Below the pieces are notes generated by a model. It saw nothing but the letters and a program-made list of their open reading frames with translations, had not been told where the DNA came from and did not search any database. Positions 1 to 6,287 of a stretch of DNA of 6,287 nucleotides are shown here, piece after piece. Position 1 is the stretch's first letter. Each line of letters begins with the position of its first letter. This DNA is from Comamonadaceae bacterium. Its GTDB lineage: Bacteria > Pseudomonadota > Gammaproteobacteria > Burkholderiales > Burkholderiaceae_C. Location of the stretch: contig JAHEBY010000160.1 in the NCBI GenBank assembly GCA_024642025.1, positions 1 through 6,287 of the forward strand. The letters run 5' to 3'. Both the position numbers and the translations under genes were made by a program.

Positions 1-487
1 TCATGCGTACCCAAGGGGTTTTCCGGATCATCCGGCTGAAAAAGCCAATATTGAGTTCGCGGGATTCGGTAGCACCGGGTCCGACTTCGACTTCCACCCC
101 CGCAGCCCGAAGGCGCGCAAAGCCTTGACCAGAAACCAGCGGGTTGGGGTCCGCAATCGAAGCCACGACTTTCTTGATACCCGCATCAATCAGCGCATCA
201 CAGCACGGCCCCGTGCGTCCGTGGTGGGAACACGGCTCCAATGTGACGTAGGCGGTGGCGTCTCTTACAGTCCCGCCGCGCGCCACCGCATCGTTCAATG
301 CCACCACTTCAGCGTGTGGCCCACCTGCAACCTGAGTAAATCCTTCCCCAACGAGATCACCATTAGCTGAAACAATTCTGCAACCTACTCGAGGATTTGG
401 GTTGGAGGCATTTGTCGCCCGGGCAGCAAGATGCAGGGCCTTAAAGATTTCGTGTTGGTCGAATGTGCGTTGTGAAATTCTTCCCAC
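1..487 (-). CDS. ribD: RibD, N-terminal deaminase domain (partial, C-terminus outside window)
   Basis: Bifunctional riboflavin enzyme: the N-terminal half deaminates diaminohydroxyphosphoribosylaminopyrimidine, and the C-terminal half (beyond the left edge) reduces the ribosyl chain. The 162 visible codons form the complete zinc-dependent cytidine-deaminase-like domain. I see NPNPRVGC at residues 29-36, PHAEVVAL at 57-64 and LEPCSHHGRTGPCCDAL at 83-99. By family knowledge the zinc ligands are His58, Cys86 and Cys95, with Glu60 as the catalytic acid. ASIADPNPLVSGQG (109-122) is also family-typical. The Gly at position 93 stands where many RibD proteins have Pro. The start is GTG at 487: a TAA in frame at 494-496 excludes anything longer, and no ATG, GTG or TTG lies between it and the conserved core. 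The ribosome-binding site is weak (AAAGAA, 490-495). It follows pilE by 21 nt on the same strand with no terminator, so it may be read from the pilus operon. The family assignment is very secure. Confidence 0.96.
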   Translation of the reverse strand, partial: MGRISQRTFDQHEIFKALHLAARATNASNPNPRVGCRIVSANGDLVGEGFTQVAGGPHAEVVALNDAVARGGTVRDATAYVTLEPCSHHGRTGPCCDALIDAGIKKVVASIADPNPLVSGQGFARLRAAGVEVEVGPGATESRELNIGFFSRMIRKTPWVRM

Positions 488-508
488 CGTTCTTTAAAAA
501 TCTACCAA

Positions 509-940
509 CTAGCGCACCCAACATTCAGCCACGCCTGCACCGGCTGCGGCAGACGCACCCTTTTCACCCAGCTGATTCAGCGTTAAATTTCCGCACTTTG
601 AGTCTGTCCACCCCGTTGGAGTCGCTGTCAGGGTAAAGCCTGCTGCAACCGTCGCCGATGCGGCTTGGGCTGTGGCAGTGATGTTGTAGCGCGGCGCCCC
701 CTCTGCAGGTGCTTGCGTTTTCGGGAGGGTCGGTGCGGATCCTCCCGATAGGTAAGTCAGATTTTGCGAGTAAAAGCGCGCCATAAACTGTGAATTCTCA
801 AGCAATACGACCCTGGCGTCAGCTCTCCAGCCGCGTTGAATATATGACTGGTAGCTCGGTATGGCAACAGCCGCCAAAATGCCAATCACAGCAACAACCG
901 TCATCAGCTCAATCAACGTGAAGCCATTTTGCTTGTTCAT
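509..940 (-). CDS. pilE: Type IVa minor pilin, PilE family
   Basis: Inner-membrane prepilin processed by PilD and incorporated in the type IV pilus, here probably as a minor (tip or priming) subunit because it follows pilY1. Starting at 940 the protein has 143 residues: a six-residue leader MNKQNG, then FTLIELMTVVAVIGILAAVA, the class III cleavage site with Phe+1 and Glu+5 leading into the hydrophobic N-terminal helix. IPSYQSYIQRGWRADAR continues the helix. The C-terminal D-region is bounded by Cys116 (in KCGNLTLNQLGEKG) and Cys140 (in ECWVR), as in PilE-type minor pilins; a disulfide is inferred. ATG 940 is preceded by AGGA with a 5-nt spacer and gives the usual short leader. A second ATG at 982, with GGAG 7 nt upstream, would give a 20-residue leader (157 residues in all). 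It starts 54 nt after the pilY1 stop. It could be called a ComP-like pilin, but the position favours PilE. Confidence 0.94.
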   Translation of the reverse strand: MNKQNGFTLIELMTVVAVIGILAAVAIPSYQSYIQRGWRADARVVLLENSQFMARFYSQNLTYLSGGSAPTLPKTQAPAEGAPRYNITATAQAASATVAAGFTLTATPTGWTDSKCGNLTLNQLGEKGASAAAGAGVAECWVR

Positions 941-944
941 GCCG

Positions 945-949
945 TTCCT
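945..949 (-). promoter_or_regulatory. Ribosome-binding site of pilE (preferred start)
   Basis: AGGAA on the minus strand; the AGGA core is 5 nt before ATG 940. It supports the start that gives the short MNKQNG prepilin leader. Confidence 0.65.
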
Positions 950-989
950 ATTTCTGGTGTTTCTAAATTCAATGCTCTGCATTCAATTA

Positions 990-993
990 CTCC
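990..993 (-). promoter_or_regulatory. Possible second ribosome-binding site upstream of pilE
   Basis: GGAG on the minus strand, directly after the pilY1 TGA (995-997) and 7 nt before an in-frame ATG at 982. It would produce a pilin with a 20-residue leader containing four arginines. It may be a real alternative start, a device that keeps ribosomes loaded after pilY1 termination, or chance. Confidence 0.35.
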
Positions 994-994
994 A

Positions 995-3900
995 TCACTG
1001 AATCTGTCTCCAGACCTGACGTCGGGTACCGAATCCCGGAGGAGGAGTGGTTCGGGGGGGGAGCCCAAGGCCAACGACGCCAGTGCCCGAGCCGTCGGTG
1101 CCGGTTTGCACGCCACCCGAGCTCACTGTGCCAGGGGGCTGAGGAATCACGCCATTCTTGATATTTACACTAATAAACAAAATGTCCGTGATCGGGTTGT
1201 TTGCGGTGGCAGCTCTTTGCACAATGAACAAGCCTCGAGGCGTCGCGCCAGAAATGTAGGTGCTATTGGGATCGATTGTTCCAAAACCTTTGATATAGCT
1301 GCCTGACGTCGGGTCCAGACTTGTTAACCAGCCGCCCCCGCCCACGGTACAGGCATCGGTGCCTGGGACCATACTCAAAAAGTACGCTATTTGGTTGGCC
1401 CCTGAGCCCAGCAGAGCAGGCTTGGAAACCAATCTTTCACCAGCTGGGCAAATTGCAGAGTTTGTGCAGGTCAGGTCCACATACCAACCTTTGCGAGTCG
1501 ATGGTGGGTCATACCAAGCACTACCCGTAGCAGTTGTAGAGGTCGTTCGTGTATTTGCCAAGGTCGAGGTTGGATTGATAGTTTGTTGTACCAAGTTGGC
1601 ACGCGTCAGGCCTCCAAGCCCCAAATCATCCCAAATCCCGTAGAGCGATTGCACTTGCGTGGTTGCGGGATCCGCCACGGTAAGGTAACTTCCGGTACCG
1701 AAAAGAATCATGTAGCCAACCTTGCTCGCCGGAGCCCGGATCACTGCCAGCTCACCGGTAATGGGCTGAATCTGGTTGGATGCATTTCTCGCAGAGAACA
1801 CTTTGTCATGGTCGCAAAGCGTGGTGTTGGGGTCAAAGCGCCAGATATTGCCTTTGTAGTCAGCGCCATAGACATAGCTTATTTTGCCGTTGCTGCCAGT
1901 GGAAACAAAGGCGATTGAGCCCATGCCATTTCCAGTCGTGTTGCCTTCTGCAATAGTCGGCTGGCAGGTTTTGATCAAGGCGCCAGTTTCGGCGTTCAAG
2001 ACAAGAAGGGCGGCACGACCATTTGTACTGTTTGACCCATTGCCGACGAGAACAACAGGGGTTGTACCATCCTCAAGCATGCCAATGATGGGCTTGTTCA
2101 CTACATTACCCAAGTCAATATTGCTGCCGCCAAATTCCCACAGTACGTCACTTGCCGATGGCGTGGAGGACGAAGCGTTGATCGCGAACACGCCTTTTCC
2201 ACCAGCTCCCAGAGTGGCGGCAACAACGCTTTTCCAGGTGCCGCCCCATTTCACGTGGCCAAAGTCAGCCGGGCCGTCCACGTAATATTGATGTTCGTAG
2301 GCCGGGGATGCCAGCTTGGCGATTTGACTTTGAACTCCCTGTGGAATGAACGCAATTTGTTCGACGCCTGTGGTTGCAGAAACGAGTCGATAAAACCCAT
2401 CGTTGCTGCCGATTCCGACGAGTGACGGAGCAGAAGCTGCTTTGAAGGTCTGATAGTCTGCATCCGCATAGCCAAAATCGGCGCGATTGATGTACAAGGG
2501 ATCGGAGTTCACGATATCCCCAATTGGCGATGTTCGGTCGCGGAGTTTGCCGCCAGTCGCAGGAATCCAGGATTGCTCTTTGGACCGATCACCCAATAGA
2601 TACTTGAATGTTTCGGCATCGACGAAGTTGGCCTGTTCAGTGCCAGCAGTAGTTGCTGGCCCAGTCAGGCTAGAGTACGAGGATGGTGTGATTGCGACGC
2701 TGCTTGTTCCCCCTCGTCCCAATACGATGGTACGTGAGGTTGGTGTGGGCAGTGCAGTGGTCGCTTCCCATGTCGGTGTGTTTGATACGTTTCCGTTCAA
2801 ATCCACTGCAAAGCCACGCAGATCACCTCCCCATTTGATCGTGTCATACGCGGCCTGATAAACAAAGGACCCACTGCCAACCTGAACCCCGTTACCTGAT
2901 ATGGCAGAACTGGTGGCGGCAGAAAGAGATGCTGCCTTTTGGAAGGCTTGCCCCATTTGGGTTGTCAGCTCCGCTGGGTTGTTTGCAGCGAAATAGTTTT
3001 CTGGCTCGCCGTTGGCCTTGAATTTGAAATTCAAGCCGCCGCTCGTATCCTTGACAGCGCCGCCATACTTGGCGGCATACCACAACATATCATGGGGAAC
3101 GAACTCGCCGTTACTTCCCGTCCCGGTGGAAAATACCCGTGGGGAGGCCAACGTGGTTCTCGGCAAACTTGCCGGGATATTCGTATATGCCGGCCCTGTG
3201 CCTTGGGTTTGGGCATATCCAGGCGATTTGTTCGGAGGTGTATCAAGAAAGTAGCCAATGGCGGTGTTTGCTCCAGAGCGTCCTCCAATATCAAGATAAA
3301 CCCCATCGTTCGTGGTGCCGCTGATGGCATACCCTTGGTGCATGGTCATGCACGTGGCTTCATAGGTGATAGCCATGCCAATCGACAGTTGGTTCGCCGC
3401 TGTCACTTGAATCACGTAGCTAACGACCGCATCGGTTTCATTGTCTGAACCTTGATCATTGTCGGCGTAACTAATCCGATACGAATAATAAGGGCGTCCA
3501 CCATTAATCGCACTATTCATGTTGCCAAGGGAACCAGTTGCCGCATTTGCTGCTTCGGTGTTGGCGACCTGGTCAACAAAAAAGCCTGTTATTTCACCCG
3601 TGGGTTGCCACCCGCCTTTGGCGTGTTGTGTGGCCGTCATAGGCGCGCAACTGCCAACACTTTTAGATAAAGGAACAATTGAGACAATTTTTCCGTTAAC
3701 AGGAATTTTTATTCGCGGAACCGGCGAATCGAGCGCAATGGAAACTTGATCGACACGCAAGGGACCAGTAATGGCCGGATTTGAAATGCCCGTAAACTTT
3801 CCGTAGCGCGCGACAGCCGCGCCATAGAAGCTGCCCTGGTTAGTTGTGGCATCAGGCCCGTGCCCCCGAATATCCTTGAAGCTAGAGACAGTCTTTGCGC

Positions 3901-5581
3901 TTGGATTACCGTCTTTGTTTACTCCTGCCTCGCCAATGAAGAACTTTTTCGTTGCCCCGGCACCAAATTCTGTTGTCCACATGGCATCCGACTCCGTTGA
4001 GACATTCAGACTGCCCAGCGAGCCGGTAAACGTTGGGCCAAAGCCCACAACAGGTGTGAAATAAGCCCCGGGCAGCTGATCGCTGTCAAAAGATGTCCTG
4101 GGGTCACCAATGACCATCTGAATCGGGCGAGAACAAGTGGGATAGGCAGCTGTGTTAGTTCGGCTGGCGCTCGCGACATAGGGGTTGATCCAGGCGGGGC
4201 GTTGCAAGTCAAGTTTGTTGGAAGGTTCCGGGCTTTGCACCGTATTGCCGTTATCAATCACTCGAGTGGCCACCCCGACACCTGTGGTGTAGGCGGTTGT
4301 CCCTGCGGTAGCACCGGAAAAATATCTGAGGGTTTCATACATCATCTCCCCCAAAGGATTGCCCCACATTTCACAGGCGCCATTATTGCGCTGCACAGCG
4401 AAGAAGAAGCCACATTCCCAAACAGAGCTCGAATCTCCGTACCCCCATGGCCGCAATTCGTTCAAATGGTAAACGACGCCCTTTACGGATGCGTCGAATC
4501 TTCCTGAAGTTGCAAAAATCTCGCTATTAAAGTCATCAATATTTTTCCGCAACACACCACCAGAGTAATTGTTGTCATAGGTTCCGCTTAACAGGCCGAA
4601 GGCGAGGCTTTTTGATTCACCATACTTATGGAGCAGTCCAGTCGGTTTGAAGATGAGACCTGTGGTGGCTCCGCGCGGATAGGACTCGCACCAGTCTTCG
4701 TATTTCCCACTCAACAAAACGCAGGTTTGTACCCGAACATTAAATGGCCCCAATCCGCCAATGCCAGTCGGGGTGGTGCCCAAGATACGCCGCTCTGTGG
4801 CCACCAGGTCCCATAGCCTGTTACTTTGATTTTGATAGACGAGCAATTGGGGAGGATTCAGACTTGCCGACAGCGTGTACATGGGGTCGCCATTTAGAAC
4901 GGTGACGTTAGCCAAAAAGTGACGTCGTCCTGCGGGACTAGGCAAGCTCAGCGGTGTGTATTCTCGAATGTCATACCCGTCGTTCGCAACACTTTGGTAT
5001 TCTTTTCCCCATATGGTGGCGTCTTGCGGTGTGTAAGATCTCTCCAAAATTGTCGAAGTTGTTGTGTCGGTGGAGCGCTTTCCGCCAAAAAGCACTTTTC
5101 GCAAGACGTCGATTCGCGACATCGTCGCCCAATTTAGAAAGTTGCCGCTCCAGGTTGTACTGGCAGTGGGCAGTGTTGAGCATTTGTAATAGTCTTTGCT
5201 GCGGTCGGTTGAGCTTGGCTGAACCAGTGTTCCGATGGCAACAGGATTAAAGACGTTGCTGCTATAACTATAGCAACGATCGCGAGCAAAATACCCCTCA
5301 TATCGCAGATACGGCTTAAAGAATAGATCAGGATTTCCGTCTCCGTCGAAGTCATTGACGTCGTTATAGGCCGCCTTTGACAGCGTCAGATCTCGACCCA
5401 TCGTCAACATTACGAGGCCAGGGGCGGTCTTGAGCGTCAGCAGCGGCGCCTGCGCAAGTGGCAAAGTTTGGGCCCACGTCGTAGCCCCAATAAAAAGAGA
5501 CGTACCGACGAGCGCAGAGAGGCCCAGCTTCTTTGCCAGGAAAACTAACGGTCGAATTGACAAAGTTTTACGGGTCGTCAT
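995..5581 (-). CDS. pilY1: PilY1, type IV pilus tip adhesin and assembly factor
   Basis: Exported pilus-tip protein of the PilC/PilY1 family; homologues promote assembly, counter retraction and bind surfaces or hosts. It has 1528 residues from ATG 5581, longer than P. aeruginosa PilY1 (about 1160). This start has AAGGAAA 6 nt upstream; the in-frame ATG at 5599 has no ribosome-binding site. Residues 1-37 form a Sec signal peptide ending TTWA. The N-terminal region holds DFDGDGNPD (77-85), GNFLNWATMSRIDVLRKVLF (146-165) and ERSYTPQDATIWGKEY (180-195). VIGDPRTSFDSDQLPG (490-505) and DMLWYAAKYGG (831-841) are PilY1 landmarks. The C-terminal beta-propeller (about 1015-1475) shows TSPIGDIVNSDPLYI, GIGSNDGFYRLV, LGAGGKGVFAINAS, VGNGSNSTNGRAALLVLNA, YGADYKGNIWRFD, FGTGSYL, SLYGIWD and KGWYVDL. 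A Pro/Gly/Thr-rich linker precedes a family-like end, VWRQIQ. The mature protein has 14 cysteines, so several disulfides are plausible. No canonical DxSxS vWA metal site and no RGD were seen. An 8-C tract lies near the 3' end. It starts 37 nt after pilX. Confidence 0.96.
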   Translation of the reverse strand: MTTRKTLSIRPLVFLAKKLGLSALVGTSLFIGATTWAQTLPLAQAPLLTLKTAPGLVMLTMGRDLTLSKAAYNDVNDFDGDGNPDLFFKPYLRYEGYFARDRCYSYSSNVFNPVAIGTLVQPSSTDRSKDYYKCSTLPTASTTWSGNFLNWATMSRIDVLRKVLFGGKRSTDTTTSTILERSYTPQDATIWGKEYQSVANDGYDIREYTPLSLPSPAGRRHFLANVTVLNGDPMYTLSASLNPPQLLVYQNQSNRLWDLVATERRILGTTPTGIGGLGPFNVRVQTCVLLSGKYEDWCESYPRGATTGLIFKPTGLLHKYGESKSLAFGLLSGTYDNNYSGGVLRKNIDDFNSEIFATSGRFDASVKGVVYHLNELRPWGYGDSSSVWECGFFFAVQRNNGACEMWGNPLGEMMYETLRYFSGATAGTTAYTTGVGVATRVIDNGNTVQSPEPSNKLDLQRPAWINPYVASASRTNTAAYPTCSRPIQMVIGDPRTSFDSDQLPGAYFTPVVGFGPTFTGSLGSLNVSTESDAMWTTEFGAGATKKFFIGEAGVNKDGNPSAKTVSSFKDIRGHGPDATTNQGSFYGAAVARYGKFTGISNPAITGPLRVDQVSIALDSPVPRIKIPVNGKIVSIVPLSKSVGSCAPMTATQHAKGGWQPTGEITGFFVDQVANTEAANAATGSLGNMNSAINGGRPYYSYRISYADNDQGSDNETDAVVSYVIQVTAANQLSIGMAITYEATCMTMHQGYAISGTTNDGVYLDIGGRSGANTAIGYFLDTPPNKSPGYAQTQGTGPAYTNIPASLPRTTLASPRVFSTGTGSNGEFVPHDMLWYAAKYGGAVKDTSGGLNFKFKANGEPENYFAANNPAELTTQMGQAFQKAASLSAATSSAISGNGVQVGSGSFVYQAAYDTIKWGGDLRGFAVDLNGNVSNTPTWEATTALPTPTSRTIVLGRGGTSSVAITPSSYSSLTGPATTAGTEQANFVDAETFKYLLGDRSKEQSWIPATGGKLRDRTSPIGDIVNSDPLYINRADFGYADADYQTFKAASAPSLVGIGSNDGFYRLVSATTGVEQIAFIPQGVQSQIAKLASPAYEHQYYVDGPADFGHVKWGGTWKSVVAATLGAGGKGVFAINASSSTPSASDVLWEFGGSNIDLGNVVNKPIIGMLEDGTTPVVLVGNGSNSTNGRAALLVLNAETGALIKTCQPTIAEGNTTGNGMGSIAFVSTGSNGKISYVYGADYKGNIWRFDPNTTLCDHDKVFSARNASNQIQPITGELAVIRAPASKVGYMILFGTGSYLTVADPATTQVQSLYGIWDDLGLGGLTRANLVQQTINPTSTLANTRTTSTTATGSAWYDPPSTRKGWYVDLTCTNSAICPAGERLVSKPALLGSGANQIAYFLSMVPGTDACTVGGGGWLTSLDPTSGSYIKGFGTIDPNSTYISGATPRGLFIVQRAATANNPITDILFISVNIKNGVIPQPPGTVSSGGVQTGTDGSGTGVVGLGLPPRTTPPPGFGTRRQVWRQIQ
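1054..1061 (-). repeat. 8-C homopolymer in the 3' end of pilY1
   Basis: Eight consecutive G on the plus strand, read as C in pilY1 across codons Leu1507-Arg1510 (CTC CCC CCC CGA). It is the longest single-base run I noticed in the window. A length change would replace the last 18-19 residues, including the VWRQIQ end. Confidence 0.9.
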
Positions 5582-5585
5582 TTGA

Positions 5586-5592
5586 TTTCCTT
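5586..5592 (-). promoter_or_regulatory. Ribosome-binding site of pilY1
   Basis: AAGGAAA on the minus strand, with its GGA core 6 nt before ATG 5581. It decides the pilY1 start: the ATG at 5599, 18 nt earlier in the same frame, has only GTCGGCC-like sequence before it, and the site would then lie inside the coding region. Confidence 0.75.
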
Positions 5593-5618
5593 TTGACATG
5601 TGGCCGACGTGGAGTGGC

Positions 5619-6182
5619 TCATGGCGTTGTGAACATAATCTGAAGAATCACATCTGCCTCGTTAGAGCCACCGGAGGCGTGTGAAGTAATTCGATACCAT
5701 CTTTCAGTCACGGAGGCGCTCACCACTACATCCGGCAAACGCTCTATGGCGAAACGAGGATTTGTATTGTTCCCATAGGCTCCCGTGGAGGCCGCCGCAC
5801 AGTTAGCCCAATCAAACCGCTTCGTGGCGTCAGTGAAGGCGCAGGTTGTGTCAGCAATCAGGCTGGATGTGGTTCGCCAGAATTCTGCGTTTCCACCCCG
5901 GGAGAGAGGTGCAGCGTAATAGCCGGCTGCCAGCGCGGAGGCGGTTCCGGCGGAAATTGCGGCAACGGCTTCCCTGCCGGCGCTTTCTGCCCCTTGGAAA
6001 GCGAGGGCCCTGTCTCTTTCATTTGCAACGACACGCTCTCCCGTATTGACATTTCGCATACCAACTGCCGCGATTAACGACAGGCTGACAATGAATATCA
6101 GCACAAGTACCATCGTGATCCCTCGCTGCCCAAAACGGATCCCATATTTACATTCGCATCTTGATATAAGCATTTTTGTCAC
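5619..6182 (-). CDS. pilX: Type IV pilus minor pilin PilX
   Basis: Minor pilin of the PilX/GspK-like group, an inner-membrane prepilin thought to join PilV, PilW, PilE and PilY1 in the priming complex. It has 187 residues from GTG 6182. The class III site is GQRG followed by ITMVLVLIFIVSLSLIAAVG, one long hydrophobic helix. The PilX signature follows: MRNVNTGERVVANERDRALA (42-61), then FQGAESAGREA. Residue +1 is Ile22 and +5 is Leu26, so the Glu+5 of most pilins is missing, which as I recall is common in PilX/GspK members. Cys114 and Cys128 could form a disulfide; Cys9 and Cys11 lie in the leader and would be removed on processing. GTG 6182 overlaps the pilW stop (GTGA), suggesting coupling. 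ATG 6173 gives an 18-residue leader and is equally possible; neither has a well-spaced ribosome-binding site. The leader is AT-rich compared with the rest of the gene. pilY1 follows after 37 nt. Confidence 0.92.
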   Translation of the reverse strand: MTKMLISRCECKYGIRFGQRGITMVLVLIFIVSLSLIAAVGMRNVNTGERVVANERDRALAFQGAESAGREAVAAISAGTASALAAGYYAAPLSRGGNAEFWRTTSSLIADTTCAFTDATKRFDWANCAAASTGAYGNNTNPRFAIERLPDVVVSASVTERWYRITSHASGGSNEADVILQIMFTTP

Positions 6183-6287
6183 AGCCCCATACGATTCCGG
6201 ATCGACACGGTGGTGCTGTAGGCCCGACGTAAACGGGTATCACTGGTGGGTGTGTAGGTACCCCCTATCCATGCTACGGACTGACCC
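6179..6287 (-). CDS. pilW: PilW C-terminal end (partial, 5' part outside window)
   Basis: Only the last 35 full codons and the TGA stop (6179-6181) are visible. The peptide ends DTRLRRAYSTTVSIRNRMGL, and this R-L-R-x-x-Y/F-x-T-T-V-x-x-R-N-R pattern is the usual C-terminus of PilW (ComB-type) minor pilins. The frame is open to the window edge and lies immediately upstream of pilX, where pilW is found in pilV-pilW-pilX-pilY1-pilE operons. Its stop overlaps the GTG of pilX by 4 nt. The prepilin leader and PilW domain cannot be seen, so the name rests on the tail motif and position. Confidence 0.82.
   Translation of the reverse strand, partial: GQSVAWIGGTYTPTSDTRLRRAYSTTVSIRNRMGL

Noticed and set aside
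125..370. Plus-strand frame of 81 codons at the left edge
   Set aside because: It lies opposite the ribD deaminase motifs, which are unmistakable on the minus strand.
488..508. T-run (TTTTT) between pilE and ribD as an intrinsic terminator
   Set aside because: No GC-rich stem precedes the five T, so read-through is more likely.
1039..1048. AGGAGG-like purine run on the plus strand resembling a strong ribosome-binding site
   Set aside because: It is the complement of the proline codons in the pilY1 linker, and the plus-strand frames after it are shadows without recognisable protein features.
929..1306. Open plus-strand frame of 125 codons opposite the pilE-pilY1 junction
   Set aside because: Antisense to two well-supported genes, no recognisable domain, arginine- and serine-rich composition typical of a shadow frame.
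1015..1314. 13-base direct repeat CCTGACGTCGGGT at 1015-1027 and 1302-1314 within pilY1
   Set aside because: It is read in different frames in the two places, and one exact match of this length is not surprising in 6.3 kb. No further copies were seen.
2939..3448. Open plus-strand frame of 169 codons opposite pilY1
   Set aside because: The longest antisense frame, but its residue content mirrors the pilY1 codons and no family signature or ribosome-binding site supports it.

Overview
The window is a compact chromosomal block, read entirely from the minus strand, from what looks like a betaproteobacterium of the order Burkholderiales (Comamonadaceae-like). The assignment rests on moderate GC content, the gene order pilW-pilX-pilY1-pilE-ribD, and a PilY1 of the long type I associate with that group. 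It is made from memory of gene neighbourhoods and not from a search.

In transcription order (right to left) the window holds: the last 35 codons of pilW (6179-6287); pilX (5619-6182), whose GTG start overlaps the pilW stop; pilY1 (995-5581), a 1528-residue exported tip adhesin and assembly factor that fills most of the window; pilE (509-940), a type IVa minor pilin; and, 21 nt after pilE, the N-terminal deaminase half of ribD (1-487), which runs off the left edge. ribD is open at the window edge, starts with GTG, and is recognisable from its zinc deaminase motifs.

PilW, PilX and PilE are minor pilins with class III leaders or family-typical tails. In characterised systems they form, with PilY1, a tip complex that primes pilus assembly, counters retraction and mediates adhesion. 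RibD acts in the cytoplasm in riboflavin synthesis and has no known functional link to pili; its position suggests shared transcription. No intergenic gap exceeds 54 nt. I saw no terminator, and the promoter probably lies upstream of pilW, outside the window. There are no RNA genes, mobile elements, CRISPR arrays or long repeats.

The window is mostly a known system. The points that deserve a second look are in pilY1. An 8-C homopolymer sits 18 codons before the residue that ends the protein. The usual von Willebrand A metal-site motif is absent. The propeller calcium loop has lost its acidic residues, while an intact Asp-rich loop lies near the N-terminus. A one-base contraction of the C tract would extend PilY1 exactly into an ATGA overlap with the pilE start. 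I found no evidence for an undescribed system.
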